A stretch of 64,000 bases of DNA from Phymorhynchus buccinoides (Eukaryota; Mollusca; Gastropoda; Neogastropoda; Raphitomidae): contig CM065711.1 in assembly GCA_017654935.2 (NCBI GenBank), forward strand, positions 34,673,578 to 34,737,577, given 5' to 3'. Numbering within the stretch: the stretch's first letter is position 1; each line of letters opens with the position of its first letter. Made by a program: the position numbers and the translations under genes. The notes under the pieces are model-generated. The model had not been told where the DNA came from and searched no databases. It was given only the letters and a program-made list of their open reading frames with translations. This document shows positions 13,131 to 25,465 of this stretch, in pieces.

Positions 13131-13649
13131 GACACTACTAAAGAGAAAAAAGGATAAAAGGATGTGTGTCGTGTTGATGTGTCTTCACCTATTAACAAAA
13201 TTATGTCTTACCACAGCCCGACAGACCAGAATAGCATCTGCACCCCTCTAGCTATCTGGCAGGTCATGTTTGGAAAAACGACTGACTGGCATGCATACAT
13301 AAAAGCAATTGCTTTTGCTTCACATCATAGTTAATATTTTGATATGATTTTATTTTATTTTATTAAATTAGTTGCTTTTTTTATATTTGGGGTATGCCAC
13401 CCCATCACCTTACTTCTCCTGATATAAAATATTAAAAGTACTTAATTCTTGCTTACCTGCAGCTACCATGAGTTTTAGTTCTACATGACCCGCGTCCATG
13501 CATCTACAGAGAATAGGCGCAAAGCTTGCAGTTATTATCATATTTTTTATCAACAAATTAGTTTATAAAATTAACTTCTTCATAACTTTACCCAAATGTG
13601 TTAGTTATTAGTTGTTCTAGAAATGTCAGCAAACTATTTAGATGTAGGA

Positions 13650-13710
13650 AACACAAACACAGACACACACACCCACACACTACACACAACACATCCACAC
13701 ACTACACACA

Positions 13711-13789
<79 letters not shown>

Positions 13790-13873
13790 CACCACACAGG
13801 ACACACACACACACACAAACACACACCACATGTGGCAGACGTCGGTTATTTTGTGTTTTGTGTTGTGTGTGTG

Positions 13874-13908
<35 letters not shown>

Positions 13909-13990
13909 GGTTTTTGTGTGTGTGTGTGTGTGGTGGTGTGTGTGTGGTGTGTGTGTGTGTCCTGTGTGTGTGTGTGTGTGTGTGTTGTGT
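13650..13990. repeat. (CA)n and (GT)n head-to-head microsatellite
   Basis: An interrupted CA tract (about 13655-13829) is followed, after a short unique spacer, by an interrupted GT tract (about 13860-13990). The two tracts are complementary, so the region can fold. It is allelic to 45341-45680, where both tracts are longer and purer. Confidence 0.95.
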
Positions 13991-14850
13991 GAGGAGAGAG
14001 AGGTGTGAGAGAGAAGAGAAACAGAGAGAGAAAGAAAGAAGGAGAAACTTTGCTTCCTTGTGTTTATTCCAAAAAGGTTAGACACATGCATTTTGTTGGC
14101 CTCGTTTTCATATAGTTAAGACTACTCAGCTCGTGCATGTTTAAAAGCCTTGTCTTTTCTACTAATGTTTAGTTGAGGAACCAGACGTGCAAGATGCAGG
14201 TTGAATAGAAGTGTTGATCTTAAACATAGTTTCTAGTGTTTGGGCGTTCACTAAGTTTGTATTTTGCCTGTAGTCACACTGACAAGGTATGAGAAAAACT
14301 GTTTGTTTGTTAAATATTTAAATGTATGTATTTTATTTCAAGCATATGGTCGTTTTGATAATTATGCGATTATTGTCATTTTGTTTAAAAGTAATTTTAT
14401 TATTTTCTTGGAATTGGTGTTTTGAAAGTCAATATTAATAAAGTGAGTTCTCTTGAAATATTGAAATAGTAACTTGAATATAATTCAAATCCTTTTGGCA
14501 ATTTGATTAATACTATTGTAGATGCATTGGAAAATGCATTATGGTGTTTTTCTTTCGTGAACAATATCAGCTGTTAGCAGTACTGTTATTGTTTGTCAAT
14601 TATTTATGTAAATAGCTTTTAGTTATATTGCTGTTTTTATTGATTTGCAGAAGCTTTTCTTATTGACTTCATCCAAACCATGAACAAGATTATAAATTAC
14701 GTCATCAACATCGTCTCGTATTTGAACGTTTGAATGATCCCTTCCCCTTCGCTCCTTCCTATCCCTCAACTGTTTTCCTTCGTCCTGACCCAAAGTTCGA
14801 CGATTGAACCCACAACACCCTCATGCAGTATCCCAAGTACGAACACTGCG
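13991..14850. other. AT-rich intergenic sequence, no gene recognised
   Basis: Nearly identical to 44481-45270 inverted. No coding or repeat signal beyond AT-richness. Confidence 0.5.
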
Positions 14851-14960
14851 GACACATCACACATACACCACACATACATACACACATATATGAAAGCACG
14901 CACGCACGCACACACACACACACATACACCACACACCAGGAGAGAGAGATAGAGAGAGAG

Positions 14961-15022
<62 letters not shown>

Positions 15023-15091
15023 GAGGGAGAGAGAGGAGAGAGAGAGAGATAGGGGGGAGAGAGAGAGAGAGAGAGGGAGAGAGTGGAGAGA

Positions 15092-15124
<33 letters not shown>

Positions 15125-15162
15125 GATAGAGAGAGAGAGAAGAGAGAAAGCGAGAGAGAGAC

Positions 15163-15202
<40 letters not shown>

Positions 15203-15212
15203 GAGAGAACTC
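14851..15212. repeat. (AC)n then long (AG)n microsatellite
   Basis: A short ACAC/ACGC tract followed by about 270 bp of AG repeats with interruptions. It is allelic to 44139-44480, which is longer and purer. Confidence 0.95.
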
Positions 15213-15455
15213 GGAACTCGGAAGTTTATTTGTACACTGGCCTTAGGCCACAATACAACATTTGGAGGAAGGGGAGACGGGGCATGCCAAATAATGCGAA
15301 AAGTAAGGACAATAACTAAGAACATTATTTTTTCCAAAATCGAAGATATCGATGGCTTGGAGTCAAAATGGACTAACTCTAAAAGGCCAGTCATCTCGTC
15401 CTTGTCGTAGAACTGAAAACCTTTGACCACTAGTGTTGTCTCTGAAGGAGGTTGC

Positions 15456-16676
15456 CTATTCCCATTCTTTGACATGGAGTCTTCCATGGAGTTGCTGGCA
15501 TGCTTGCGTTGCCTCCGGGAGGGTTGTCCAGCAGACGTCCCAGCCAGTGTCACTCTTCACCCACCCCCATTCGCTAGGGGGTGGAAGCTCTGCAGCAGCA
15601 ACCATCATCTGGCCCCAACAGTAGCCAGCTTGGTATGCAGTTCTCCTGATGTGCTGTCTGAGGGCTTCTCGAGTTGGCGGGAGAGCATCTATTGCCCGAC
15701 GCTTCTGGGTGAAGAGCTGCTTACGTGCATCGTTGACATGCTTGTGGCTGCTAGTGCGATCATACAAGAGAACGACGAAACGCTCCAAGGTGTCCAGGCT
15801 GTCATCTACGATTGAGGGGTTTGGTGTAGCGCCCAAGGCACAGAAGGTCGCAGTGACCTCATCACAGGCCTTCCACGTCTCCCATGCAGTCTTTTTGCTC
15901 CTGCCTCCAAAGCTTGACACAGCATCACACCCAGTGAACGCATGAAACGAGGGTAATCCTCGACACTTGTCAGGCCCCAATGCCTGGACCATCTCGTGAG
16001 CTGCTAAGAACCTAAAGCTCTTCCCAGTACTGAAGGCAACCCACAGCTCATCTATGTTGTGGCGTTCGGCTGCTGCCACCCCAAGGACTACGACATCCGT
16101 GTCAACTGTGCAGATCGACACCTTGATGTAGCCCTGCTTCACAGCATCTTCCACGTGGAGAAGTATCCTGGTATCAGCTTCTTCATGTGTACATGGAGCA
16201 AGACCAGCGATGTCTCTGGCATGCGTACAGACCACGTCTTTGTGGAGAGTGCTGATGACTTGTTTCTCTGTCTCTTGAGCAGCTAGTCTCGATGCTAGGA
16301 AGGAGAACAGCTCCACCTTGTTCTCGTCGATCCGTAGGAAGGCCTGCCAGTTTCCTGGTATGGAACTAGATGGATCGACTCATCTCCGGATGCCTCTACC
16401 TCTCTTTGTTCGAGTGTCGGCCTTCAAACTGTCTGGCAGGTATTCATCCCAGACGACATCCACTCTGATTGCATGCTGTAGCTGAGATGTGATGTACGGC
16501 AAGAAAACCTGTGTTGCATAGTCAGAGAAGGTCTTCGCACTACCAGGTGCCAGCATGTTGGTGATAGATGCTGCATCAAGGATGATGACTTCAGCGTGAT
16601 GACTGGCAACATTCTCTTGTGGAGGGATAATATATTCTAAGCATCCCACGATGTCAGACTTTTTGCCCAGTCTCAT
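15456..16676 (-). pseudogene. PIN/FEN1-like nuclease-fold protein gene, broken by TGA (allele B)
   Basis: A single reading frame of 406 codons interrupted by one in-frame TGA (16380-16382, codon 99). The parts before and after the stop are otherwise open and continuous. Acidic motifs are ILDAAS (D34), VVWDEYLPDSLK (D77), APCTHEEADTRI (E165, E166, D168), TVDTDVVVL (D192, D194) and FTGCD (D251), which match the order and spacing of FEN1/XPG catalytic acids. Compared with the contig C copy it differs by a few missense changes only (for example VCTHARDIAG here, VFTHARYIAG there). A reverse-complement AATAAA (TTTATT, 15225-15230) lies beyond the stop. The family is unnamed as far as I know; nuclease function is inference. 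Confidence 0.75.
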
Positions 16677-16689
16677 TTTTTCCCATCTG

Positions 16690-17272
16690 TGACAGGGCAG
16701 GGGGACTCATAAGCAAAGAAGTCGTCGAGATCTCCATCATGAGATCTCCATAGAGCAAGGCGTGAATCGGAGGTTCTGAATGACGGGGCACTCTATGATG
16801 CTCTGCAAGTGAGAATGAGTCCTATCAACGAGTACATATGTTTTTTGCCTGTTACCCAGTTTGCTAAAAAGCAAGAAAAGGGGTTATTTAGATTAATTAT
16901 CTTATTGAAATTCTAGTATTATTTATGTCTACACACAAATCAAATCCATATTGTTATGTCTGAATTACCATAGGAATATGCTTACTTTTGCTATGTAGTT
17001 GTTGTGTGTGTGCTTAAACAAATAAATAAACGAAGATAATCAATGCTTTACCAGTTGTCATGATATCTGATTGAAAGAAATCACACTAAGAGGATCAGGA
17101 CAATTGTTTCTAGTTTTGTTCAAATCAAAACATCATTTGTAACGTAGTAAAATATTATTTTTCTTTTTAAGCTTACTTCTTGTCAGTAATATAATAACCC
17201 AATATTGAAATCTATCAACAAAAGTACTTTTTCAGTGCATTGATCAATGCATACACGATGATTAAAAGCCTT
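16690..17272. other. Spacer between PIN-like gene and minisatellite
   Basis: AT-rich, no gene recognised. The same sequence occurs at 42075-42660 and 62640-63230, so it belongs to the duplicated segment. Confidence 0.6.
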
Positions 17273-17987
17273 TATGAACGCCTTACAGCCAGTGTGTAAA
17301 GTCATCAGTTTTGCCATGTGTAATGGACAGTCAGTTGCATGAACGCCTTACAGCCAGCGTGTAAAGTCATCAGTTTTGCCATGTGTAATGGACAGTCAGT
17401 TGTATGAACGCCTTACAGCCAGCGTGTAAAGTCATCAGTTTTGCCATGTGTAATGGACAGTCAGTTGTATGAACGCCTTACAGCCAGCGTGTAAAGTCAT
17501 CAGTTTTGCCATGTGTAATGGACAGTCAGTTGTATGAAAGCCTTACAGCCAGCGTGTAAAGTCATCAGTTTTGCCATGTGTAATGGACAGTCAGTTGTAT
17601 GAATGCCTTACAGCCAGCGTGTAAAGTCATCAGTTTTGCCATGTGTAATGGACAGTCAGTTGTATGAACGCCTTACAGCCAGCGTGTAAAGTCATCAGTT
17701 TTGCCATGTGTAATGGACAGTCAGTTGTATGAACGCCTTACAGCCAGCGTGTAAAGTCATCAGTTTTGCCAAGTGTAATGGACAGTCAGTTGCATGAACG
17801 CCTTACAGCCAGCGTGTAAAGTCATCAGTTTTGCCAAGTGTAATGGACAGTCAGTTGCATGAACGCCTTACAGCCAGCGTGTAAAGTCATCAGTTTTGCC
17901 ATGTGTAATGGACAGTCAGTTGTATGAACGCCTTACAGCCAGCGTGTAAAGTCATCAGTTTTGCCATGTGTAATGGACAGTCAGTTG
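17273..17987. repeat. 65-bp minisatellite, 11 copies
   Basis: Units start at regular 65-bp steps (ACAGCC-containing blocks from 17281 to 17931), 11 exact periods over 715 bp. Units contain CATCAGTTTTGCCATGTGTA and differ at only a few positions. Contig C has about 12.3 units and contig D about 1.8, so the array varies in number between copies. Confidence 0.97.
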
Positions 17988-18575
17988 TCCTCATTTCTTA
18001 GCACAGCACACACACCTAGCTTTGTTATCTGTTCTCATGTGAATTCAGCCTAAAAGAATTACCCACCTAACTGGCCATATGAGTAATGACACTTGATTTG
18101 TAAATGAGTGCACAATTTATGCTCAAAATGCTTAAAACGTAAGTCAAGTTGTCTCCCTTGAATTAGGTGTGTACTGTGGCAGTGTGCGTTAGTTCAAATG
18201 AAACATTTGAACATTGTTGAAATTAAAATACCTCTGACTGGATCAAAATAATACATTGTTTCCTTCTAACAAAGTGAAAATATCGTCATTGATCGTAGGC
18301 CGTAGCTTATTCCCCTTTGTACCGTCATAGTGTGCACAGTTATGTTTGAGAACTTTTCAGATTTGGATTTAACGGGACAAATACATCTAGAATCACCATT
18401 TCATTTCTCTGATTTACCCAAAATGTGAACGAACCTCTATTTTCAGGCGTAGGTTTACCTCTGACCCACAGCCTAAACAGGATGAGTATTCCTGGGTCAG
18501 ATTCTTCGTGTCACCAGAATAGAGTTGTGGTGGGGAACAGTGCAGCTCTCATTATTCTCTGTGGCACAATGTTTG
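17988..18575. other. Flank between minisatellite and LINE tail
   Basis: No gene. Contains a 9-bp-stem hairpin (TCTGACCCA and TGGGTCAGA) near 18460-18505, conserved in the copies on contigs C and D. Confidence 0.6.
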
Positions 18576-18578
18576 TAT

Positions 18579-18629
<51 letters not shown>

Positions 18630-21600
18630 TAAATAATAATAATAATAATAAAAATAATGATGATTTGCATATAGCGCAACACCTCTCAGTAAAACTAGAG
18701 CTCTTTGCACTTTACAAATGATTAAAATAAGATACATAAATAAGCATTACTAAAGTAATATACAAAAGCTACAATAAATACTAGCATTAATACAGTACAT
18801 CCGTAGGCATAAACACATATTATATAAACATCAAATATAGCAATAAACAAGGATCAACACATTAGTACATTAATATCAATTGAAGAAATAATTAAACATC
18901 AAAACCTAATATTTTCTTAACACAGAAATATGCATGCACACGTGTGCGCACCTCCCCCTCCCCCACACGCACCACCATCACCACCACACCACCACCACCA
19001 CCACCACACCACCACCACCACCACCACCACCAAAAAACAACCACAAATACATCTACATAAGGCGTGCAGACAAACAAGCATCAACACAATAGTACATTAA
19101 CATATATTGGGAAATCATTAAATATCGCATTGCCTATTCAAACACCTTTTAATCCTGCTTTCATACAGCACACACGTGCTAGCGTGCACAACACATACAC
19201 ACGTGCACGCATGCAACCAAGCACCGCACGCACCCACACCACTCAGCCACATACATGCACAAATCCATAACATTCTACAGCTCAGACAGCAAAGCACAAT
19301 TTCAGGTCAATGGAAAGGGATAGGGGCTCATCAATTGTACAGTTTGAAAAGGTGGGTTTTAAGGGCTCGTTTTGAAAGATTCAGAAGAATTAGAATGCCG
19401 TATTTCAAAGGGGAGAGAATTCCAGATGGTTGGAGCACAGAAAGAAAAAGATCGGTGGCCAAAAGACTTAGTCTTCACTTGGGGAACTTGAAGAATCCTG
19501 TTGTCTGAAGAAGATCTAAGAGTTCGAGAGGGTGTGTAGCAATAGAGAATGTCAGTGATGTAAGAAGGAGAGCAGCCTGAGAAATATGCAAAGCACAGGA
19601 AAGAAAGGTTGTAGTCTATCCGAGCTTGAACGGAAAGTCAGTGGAGTTTAAAGAGAAGAGGACCTGCATGGTCACGCCTTTTGGCCTTTAACACTAGTCT
19701 AGCAGCAGAGTTCTGGATACGTTGGAGATTAGACAAAAGATGAGAAGGACAGCTGGAAAGAAGAGCGTTGCTGTAGTCGAGCTTTGACAGAACCAGAGAA
19801 CAAACTAAGGTGTTGGCTGCTTTTACAGAGATAGCGACGAATAGACATGAACCTTCGAATTTCCATGCAAGCTAATTGACAGAGTTTTGACACGTGAGCA
19901 TTGAAAGACATACATCGTCTAATATCAGGACTCCAAGATTTCTAACAGACTCAGTGAGAGAAAGGAATATCCACTGCACCGACTTGTATCATACAAGGCT
20001 GTAAAGGAGTAAGAGTTGTTATCTTAGAATGTGTAAGGAGCGCTTCAGTCTTGTCGTCATTGAGCTTAAGTTTGCTGTCTAACATCCATGTTTTTTACGT
20101 CAATGATACAATGCTGCATGTATTGAATGGTGGCATGGATCTGACTTGGTGAAGAGGAGTCACACATCTGAGTGTCATCGGCGTAAGCTTGACTGCTGAC
20201 AGAATGAGAGTCATGATCTGTGAGAGTTGCTTTGTGTACATTATAAAAAGAATGGACAGAGCCCTGTGGGACACCATACTGAAGAGCTGCAGGCTGTGAC
20301 CGTAGATCACCGATCATCACAGTTTGGGTTCTGTCTGATAGATAGGATTTCAGCCAAGAGAGAGCAGTGCCAGAGATTCCGTATAATGTTTGCAGTCTGT
20401 CAAGGAGTGTGTTATGATCGATGGTGTCAAAAGCTGCAGACAGATCCATCAACACCATCACCATTATCAAGAGCCATCAAAAGATCATTGATGACTTTGA
20501 CAAGAGCTGTCTCAGTGCTGTGGTGCGGGCAGTAAGCAGACTGAGATGGGCTGAGAAGACTGTTGGAGTTGAGATAGGAGAGAAGTTGTTGTAGCACTAC
20601 CTTTTCCATGATTTTAGATAGAAACAATAGATTGGAAACAGGACGGAAGCTTTTGAGATCATTTTTATCAAGAGAAGTTTTTTTGAGCAGAGGTTTGACA
20701 AGGGGAGATTTGAGGACCCACAGAAACAGACCACAAGACAGGCTTTGGTCAACAATGTTCGCCAGTGTAGGGAGGAGTGGAGTGGGAGTGGGATCAAGTG
20801 GGCAGGTGGTTGGCTTGGACGTCAGGATTGTTTTCTTTAGTTCTTTCAGTGATACAGGACGAAAAGAAGAGAACTCCGATTGTGGCTGCTGTGTGTTGGC
20901 TGCAGGACCAGGAGAGACAGTCTGTTGGTCCAGCTCTGACCGAATGCGGATTACTTTCTGAATGAAATAATCACAGAAAATGTCGGGCAACTGACAAGGA
21001 GGAAACATTGTGGGAAGAGGAGACGATTTCGTTCGACCGAGAAGACTGGTTGATATCTGATAAAACTGCTGATTGTTTTTTGAATTTTCAAGAAGCGAAG
21101 AATAGTAATTGGTCTTTGCTTTCAGAACGGTGCTACCTACTTTGCGCTTATGTGTTTTTGACCAACGTCACTTGATTTCACCCACTGTCTCTCCTCCCGA
21201 CGACGGCTCTGCTTCAGTTTGGTTAACTCCCCACTAATGCTGGGGTACCATGGGTCACTCTTAGCTTCCCTCACCCTACAGCGCATCAGCGGGGCATGTT
21301 TGTCTAAAACCTGTCGGAGGGTAGTGTCTAACACTTCAGCAGAGGGGCACAGATCAGGGGAAAACATTTCGTGCAAATTTGCCTTAAAAGCACACATGCC
21401 CATTGATCGAGTTTTTCTCATTGTTTTGTAAACTCCTGATGGAGGAGGGGGCATTTGAACATCACATTCACACAAGATACAATAATGATCAGAGGTCAAG
21501 GTATGGATCACAGATGTAGACTTAAGGATATCCTCATCGGCTCTTTGCATCACCCAGTCTAGAATATGTCCTTTCACATGGGTAGGCCGAGTTACAATTT

Positions 21601-22380
21601 GAGTGAAACTAAACATGTCTAGCATTTCACACACACGAGCAGTGCTTGGATTTTCAGGACAGTCAAAGTGAAAGTTTGCATCACCAAGAATGATAGGAAT
21701 GCCATTGATAGTATTGCACAGTTCAAGCAGATCAGACAATTCATTATAGAACATTTCATTAGTATGTTTATTCTTCTTATTTTCAGGCGGGCGATAGATG
21801 CACATGAAATGCAGACACTTGTGGGGAAGGGCCAAAGTCAAATAAACAGCTTCGTAGGACGGATGGGGGAAGGGGAAGGGGAAGGAGGAGGACACAAACA
21901 AATAGTGACTAAGGTAAGACCTGACGATCACAGCGATTCCACTGCCACGTGATCGGCGAGGGAACGAGTGGAGAGAGTAGCCTGCAGGAGCCAAGTCCAC
22001 ACACTTTGCCTCATCTCACTTCTGTTTGAGCCAGGTCTCCATCAGGAACATGATGTCCACTTCACTGTCGCGAATGTAGTCCGCTATCTCTGTCCGTTTA
22101 ATGTCCGAACCGACAGACTGAGCGTTGAAGTGAGCGACACGAAGGGAGGTGTGAGACGACACAGGGCCGTGAGAGGAAGACGACAGAGGGCCACGAACCA
22201 GGTTGGAAAGGTTGGCACCGCGTTGACTCTCTACAGTACCTCTTGATCGGCCACTGGACTCGAGGATAGGTATGGGCCTACCTCTAGCACCCCTGCCAGC
22301 GCTGTAGGGTCTCTTCTTTGGACGGTTGGGGAGACAGGGCAGGTGACGACAATTGATATTTGGTATTTGGTACATCTAGT
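18576..22380 (-). mobile_element. L2-like LINE, nearly full length (allele B)
   Basis: Read on the minus strand: an apurinic-type endonuclease (22375-21137; VAHFNAQS, METW, YRPP, GDANFHFD, HILDWV, SDHYCI) interrupted by one in-frame TGA between 22016 and 22000, then a reverse transcriptase from about 21008 to 19345 (FRPVSNL, LSAAFDTIDH, YGVPQGS, YADDTQ, LQRIQNSAARLL) with frameshifts. The 3' end has the GCGCTATAT element followed by (ATT)n (18580-18657), the tail type of L2-clade LINEs. The 193-codon frame at 20427-21008 is intact here but carries a stop in contig C, so the two alleles are broken differently. Confidence 0.88.
18962..19033. repeat. (ACC)n microsatellite in LINE 3' region
   Basis: Imperfect CCACCA units, shorter and more interrupted than the (GGT)n at 40229-40286. 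Contig D begins directly after this position, so the repeat probably broke that assembly. Confidence 0.95.
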
Positions 22381-22426
22381 CGACTAGACAGACTTATCTC
22401 TGACATTTGTTTTAATGGAGGAAGGT

Positions 22427-22722
22427 GGATAGGGTGAAAAAGTGGGGGGGGAAGCAGGCTTAATAAAGCTAGGTATTAATTTGATCATACCAGGCAGCGG
22501 GATTTCTCCCTGCTCTGTCCAACTTTTGACTGCCATGGGATTCTTAGCGTGAGTAAGGCGCACAGGTCAGACTAGCTTTAAGTCTCTATCCATAGGACTC
22601 GACGTTTAGTTCAATTTTCCCCATTCAACTAGAAAGAAAGGGCGAGGCCGGGGTTAAAACCCAGGTTACTCACGAATTGCATTTAGCAGGCGAACGTCTT
22701 AACCACTCTGCCACCTTCCGTC
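22427..22722 (-). mobile_element. tRNA-derived SINE (allele B, copy 2)
   Basis: The minus strand begins with GGTGGCAGAGTGGTTAAGAC, a tRNA A-box head, followed by a degenerate B box (GGGTTTTAACCCC) and a body ending CTGCCTGGTATGATCAAATT. The same body follows the SINE at 27875-28177. Allelic to 36557-36853. Confidence 0.85.
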
Positions 22723-23029
22723 CTACAGTACTATGCCTCCAGTGAGCACACAGCTGCTCGTTCTAGTCTACTCAACGAAACTGTCCTTTTTTGCATGGAC
22801 ATACTGGCTGCAAAGTCAAAAGGTGTTTTTTTCACTTTATTAATTATCCCGTTAAGAAACATTACAATGTGGTAACATAGAAGTGCAGTACAATCAATAA
22901 AGCATGCCAAAATACACCACACTGTATTTCAACTGTTGTGTACTGGGCTCCCTGTTTGTATGCAATGGATATATTTGGTATTGTTTTGGTACTTGGTATG
23001 TTGGCATATTGCCAACTGAAGCTCCGCCC

Positions 23030-23441
23030 ATGACCATGCATAACCTGAGTGGTTGCTGGGAGAAGGACCACAAGACTTTATCTATAAGAGACACCCGTGG
23101 GATTGTGCATTTTCAAAGGTGCGACTTTCCCGCTCAGTGTAGTGTCAAGATTACAGTTCCACGCAACAAGTTTGTACGTCTTGTGATGCATAGAAGGATA
23201 AACACGCAAGGGGTGTTTTTCTGTCGGCATTGCGGCAGGGAAATGAGAACAGAACATGACTTTGTTAGAGTCAGTACAATTTCAGCGAACTCAATTCGAC
23301 TTTTGTTGTCGACTACGCGTGATTGGCGAGAAGCGCAAACAGCGTGCAAACTTATGATAGTCGCTTTTCAGGCAGTTGACCAACCCGATGTCAGGAGTAG
23401 GAGTAGAACAGCTGAAGTGGTCCACCTCTCTTCTGTGTCAG
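23030..23441 (+). CDS. Receptor exon: N-terminal CUB-like domain (allele B)
   Basis: An open frame ending at a GTAATT donor (23442). It encodes a module with cysteines in SGCWEKD, RCDFPAQC, FFCRHCG and TACKL and alternating hydrophobic strands (VKITVPRNKFVRLVM, SIRLLLS), which fits a CUB-type beta sandwich. The exon ends one base into a codon and joins in phase with the exon at 26347. The 5' boundary is uncertain: in-frame ATGs lie at 23030 and 23036, the frame stays open back to 22904, and a signal-peptide-like sequence sits just upstream in another frame. It differs from the contig C allele by at least Thr versus Lys in the STTRDW segment. Confidence 0.7.
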
Positions 23442-23479
23442 GTAATTAAAAAAAAAAGATAAATGTCATACTGAAAATA

Positions 23480-23480
23480 G

Positions 23481-23513
<33 letters not shown>
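23480..23513. repeat. (ATC)n microsatellite
   Basis: About 11 ATC units in intron 1 of the receptor gene. The contig C allele (about 35755-35801) is longer. Confidence 0.95.
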
Positions 23514-23514
<1 letters not shown>

Positions 23515-23558
23515 AACATTGGCGCACTAGTGATGGTAATGTTTCAACATTAAGCAGG

Positions 23559-23780
23559 CATGGGAATTGGAAAAGTAAAAATAAAAGCTGAAAAACGTGC
23601 GTCTAGTTGGGGTCCAGGGGGTAATGCTGGAGCTTTTCTTGGTAATTGAAGCCCTAAAACAGCATTAGAATGGCTAAGTTTAGTTCATTTGTTTTGTGTC
23701 TTTTCGGCGGACAGACTTTTTCCAGCGCAAAAGCAATGTCATTTTGGCGGAAATTTGCTGTTTGGTGAACAATTCCCATC
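23559..23780. mobile_element. Short inverted-repeat element in intron 1
   Basis: The ends are CATGGGAATTGG and CAATTCCCATC in inverted orientation. About 222 bp, non-coding. Allelic to about 35488-35715. Confidence 0.6.
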
Positions 23781-23781
23781 C

Positions 23782-24167
23782 CTGATATTTAAGCAACACA
23801 ATCAAACGTCCGCCAAAGGGTCAAGAATATTTCAGTTTGCTTCTTGCAAATGAAAGGAAACAGGAGATACGTCTGCCCAGTGTGTGGTTGCCATGAGGTA
23901 ACTACGTCATTCGAGAGGCTCTCATGCTGTTTGAATAAGTTTAAGATTAGCTTTCTGTGAAGAGTACGATTGAAAAATGTCTTTTTATGTGATTGATAAC
24001 TATGAAAAACAAACAAGATTAAGGGATAGTTTTGGGTATGACACGTGCTGCAGAATATCACCTACAGTCGTAAATTCTCAAACGGTTTCCTTTCATTTGC
24101 AAGAAACCAACTGAAATATTCTTGACCCTTTGGCGGACGTTTGATTGTGTTGTTGCTTAAATATCAG
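23782..24167. mobile_element. MITE with about 80-bp terminal inverted repeats
   Basis: Starts CTGATATTTAAGCAACACAA and ends with its inverse; both arms contain AAACGTCCGCCAAAGGG and TTTCATTTGCAAGAA blocks. It lies in intron 1 and has no coding capacity. Allelic to 35098-35486. Confidence 0.8.
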
Positions 24168-24230
24168 TGATGATCCACATTTACTACAGGATATATTTGA
24201 ATGCTTCAACGATTCCACAGATGATCTTTT

Positions 24231-24280
24231 AGAAGTCCTTCTAAAGTAGTAGGATTTAATAGGACTATACAAGGACTTCT
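24231..24280. repeat. Hairpin with 10-bp stem
   Basis: AGAAGTCCTT at 24231-24240 and AAGGACTTCT at 24271-24280 pair perfectly across a 30-bp loop. It could be the end of a small element; no function is implied. Confidence 0.6.
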
Positions 24281-24818
24281 AAGATACCATTATGATGAGT
24301 CTCATATTATCTCAATGTGAATACAGGCTTACTTTGTATTCATTGAAAACGAGTATAAGAGTAATACTTACTGTCCTGTTGACAATTATTCATTATTCTG
24401 CTATAATTATAGCAACACATCCTCTATAAAAATCACTTTCATTACAGACATGTGTATGTTATACTGATCTGTTAATATAGATGAATTGTGTGTCACATCC
24501 TTTCGACGTTTGTTTGAGTAACATTGAGCAATGGTGATGTAATTTATGATTATCTTGTGTGCACAGTAACATCTCAAACTTCAAATGTGCCATTTCGGGC
24601 ATTCTTACCCATCTTCATTATTTGCATTTAAAACAACAATAAAAACGTTTACAAGTCAGCATCTACAGCCTTTTCCAAGACTTCATTTCTGATTTGCATT
24701 CTCAGGTCCTGATCTTTGAAGAAGTATCTGATCCTCACTGAAATCATCACTCTGCTCTCATTGTTTAAGACACAATGACCCCCCAAAAATAAGTACTTTG
24801 ATTTTGTTCTGACCTGGT

Positions 24819-24912
24819 GTGACCCACATGCAAATGCCCCCACATTCAAATTGAGGCTGCTAATCAAAGTGTCCATCTTGTTTTGAATATGGGGCATTTG
24901 CATGGGAGTCAC
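24819..24912. repeat. Inverted repeat carrying ATGCAAAT octamers
   Basis: GTGACCCACATGCAAATGCC and its near inverse at the other end enclose a short loop. Each arm has ATGCAAAT, the POU-factor octamer. Present in both alleles (34352-34445). Confidence 0.65.
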
Positions 24913-25033
24913 TGACCAAAATAAGATTTCTTACCAGTGAGAGAGCGAAAGACGTGTAAACTGTGATTTTCACTCCTGGATGTGGTGGGTCTTTAAAGTG
25001 GAGGGTCTTGATGCTGGTACATGCTAAACCCAA

Positions 25034-25465
25034 CACTGTGAGTAGTGGGGGCCGCGTTTTACAGACCTTCTATTGCAGTTTGAGGATTCTGAGGATGACT
25101 GGATGAGATCATATCCTGTCAAGTGAGGCATGACGTCATGTCCAGTTATGGCATTATATCCGGTCATGTGACTCCTCAAGCTACATAGGTGGTCATGCAT
25201 GTTATGTCATGCTTCCAGTGATGAGCATGTTAAGTTATGCGATATCCGGTGGCATAATATCTGATCATGTTAGGGCCCGGATATGTGCGTGTCATAACGC
25301 AATGTACATGACAACCCATTGAGTTTGAGGAGTCACATGACCGGATATGACGTCATACCTGGACATGACGTCATAACCCACATAACAGAGACGTCATCCA
25401 GTTATTCCTCAGAATCCTCAAAATGCAAATCAAGGTCTGTAAAACTCGGCCCCTACTACTACTGT
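25034..25465. mobile_element. Foldback element with TGACGTCA palindromes
   Basis: About 430 bp with long inverted arms: the left begins CACTGTGAGTAGTGG, the right ends CTACTACTACTGTG, and the matching arms contain GTTTTACAGACCTT and GAGGATTCTGAGGA. TGACGTCA occurs at 25131, 25348 and 25366, with several CCGGATAT blocks. It lies in intron 1. Allelic to 33800-34230. Confidence 0.8.

Noticed and set aside
15423..15945. Open frames antisense to the PIN-like gene (130 and 98 codons)
   Set aside because: They are shadows; the opposite frame has the motifs and the cross-copy conservation.
17273..17987. CRISPR-like array
   Set aside because: The 65-bp units are contiguous with no variable spacers, in a eukaryotic genome; it is an ordinary minisatellite.
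18425..18721. Asn-rich open frame (and the matching one at 40536-40838)
   Set aside because: It is the (AAT)n tail of the L2-like LINE read in one frame.
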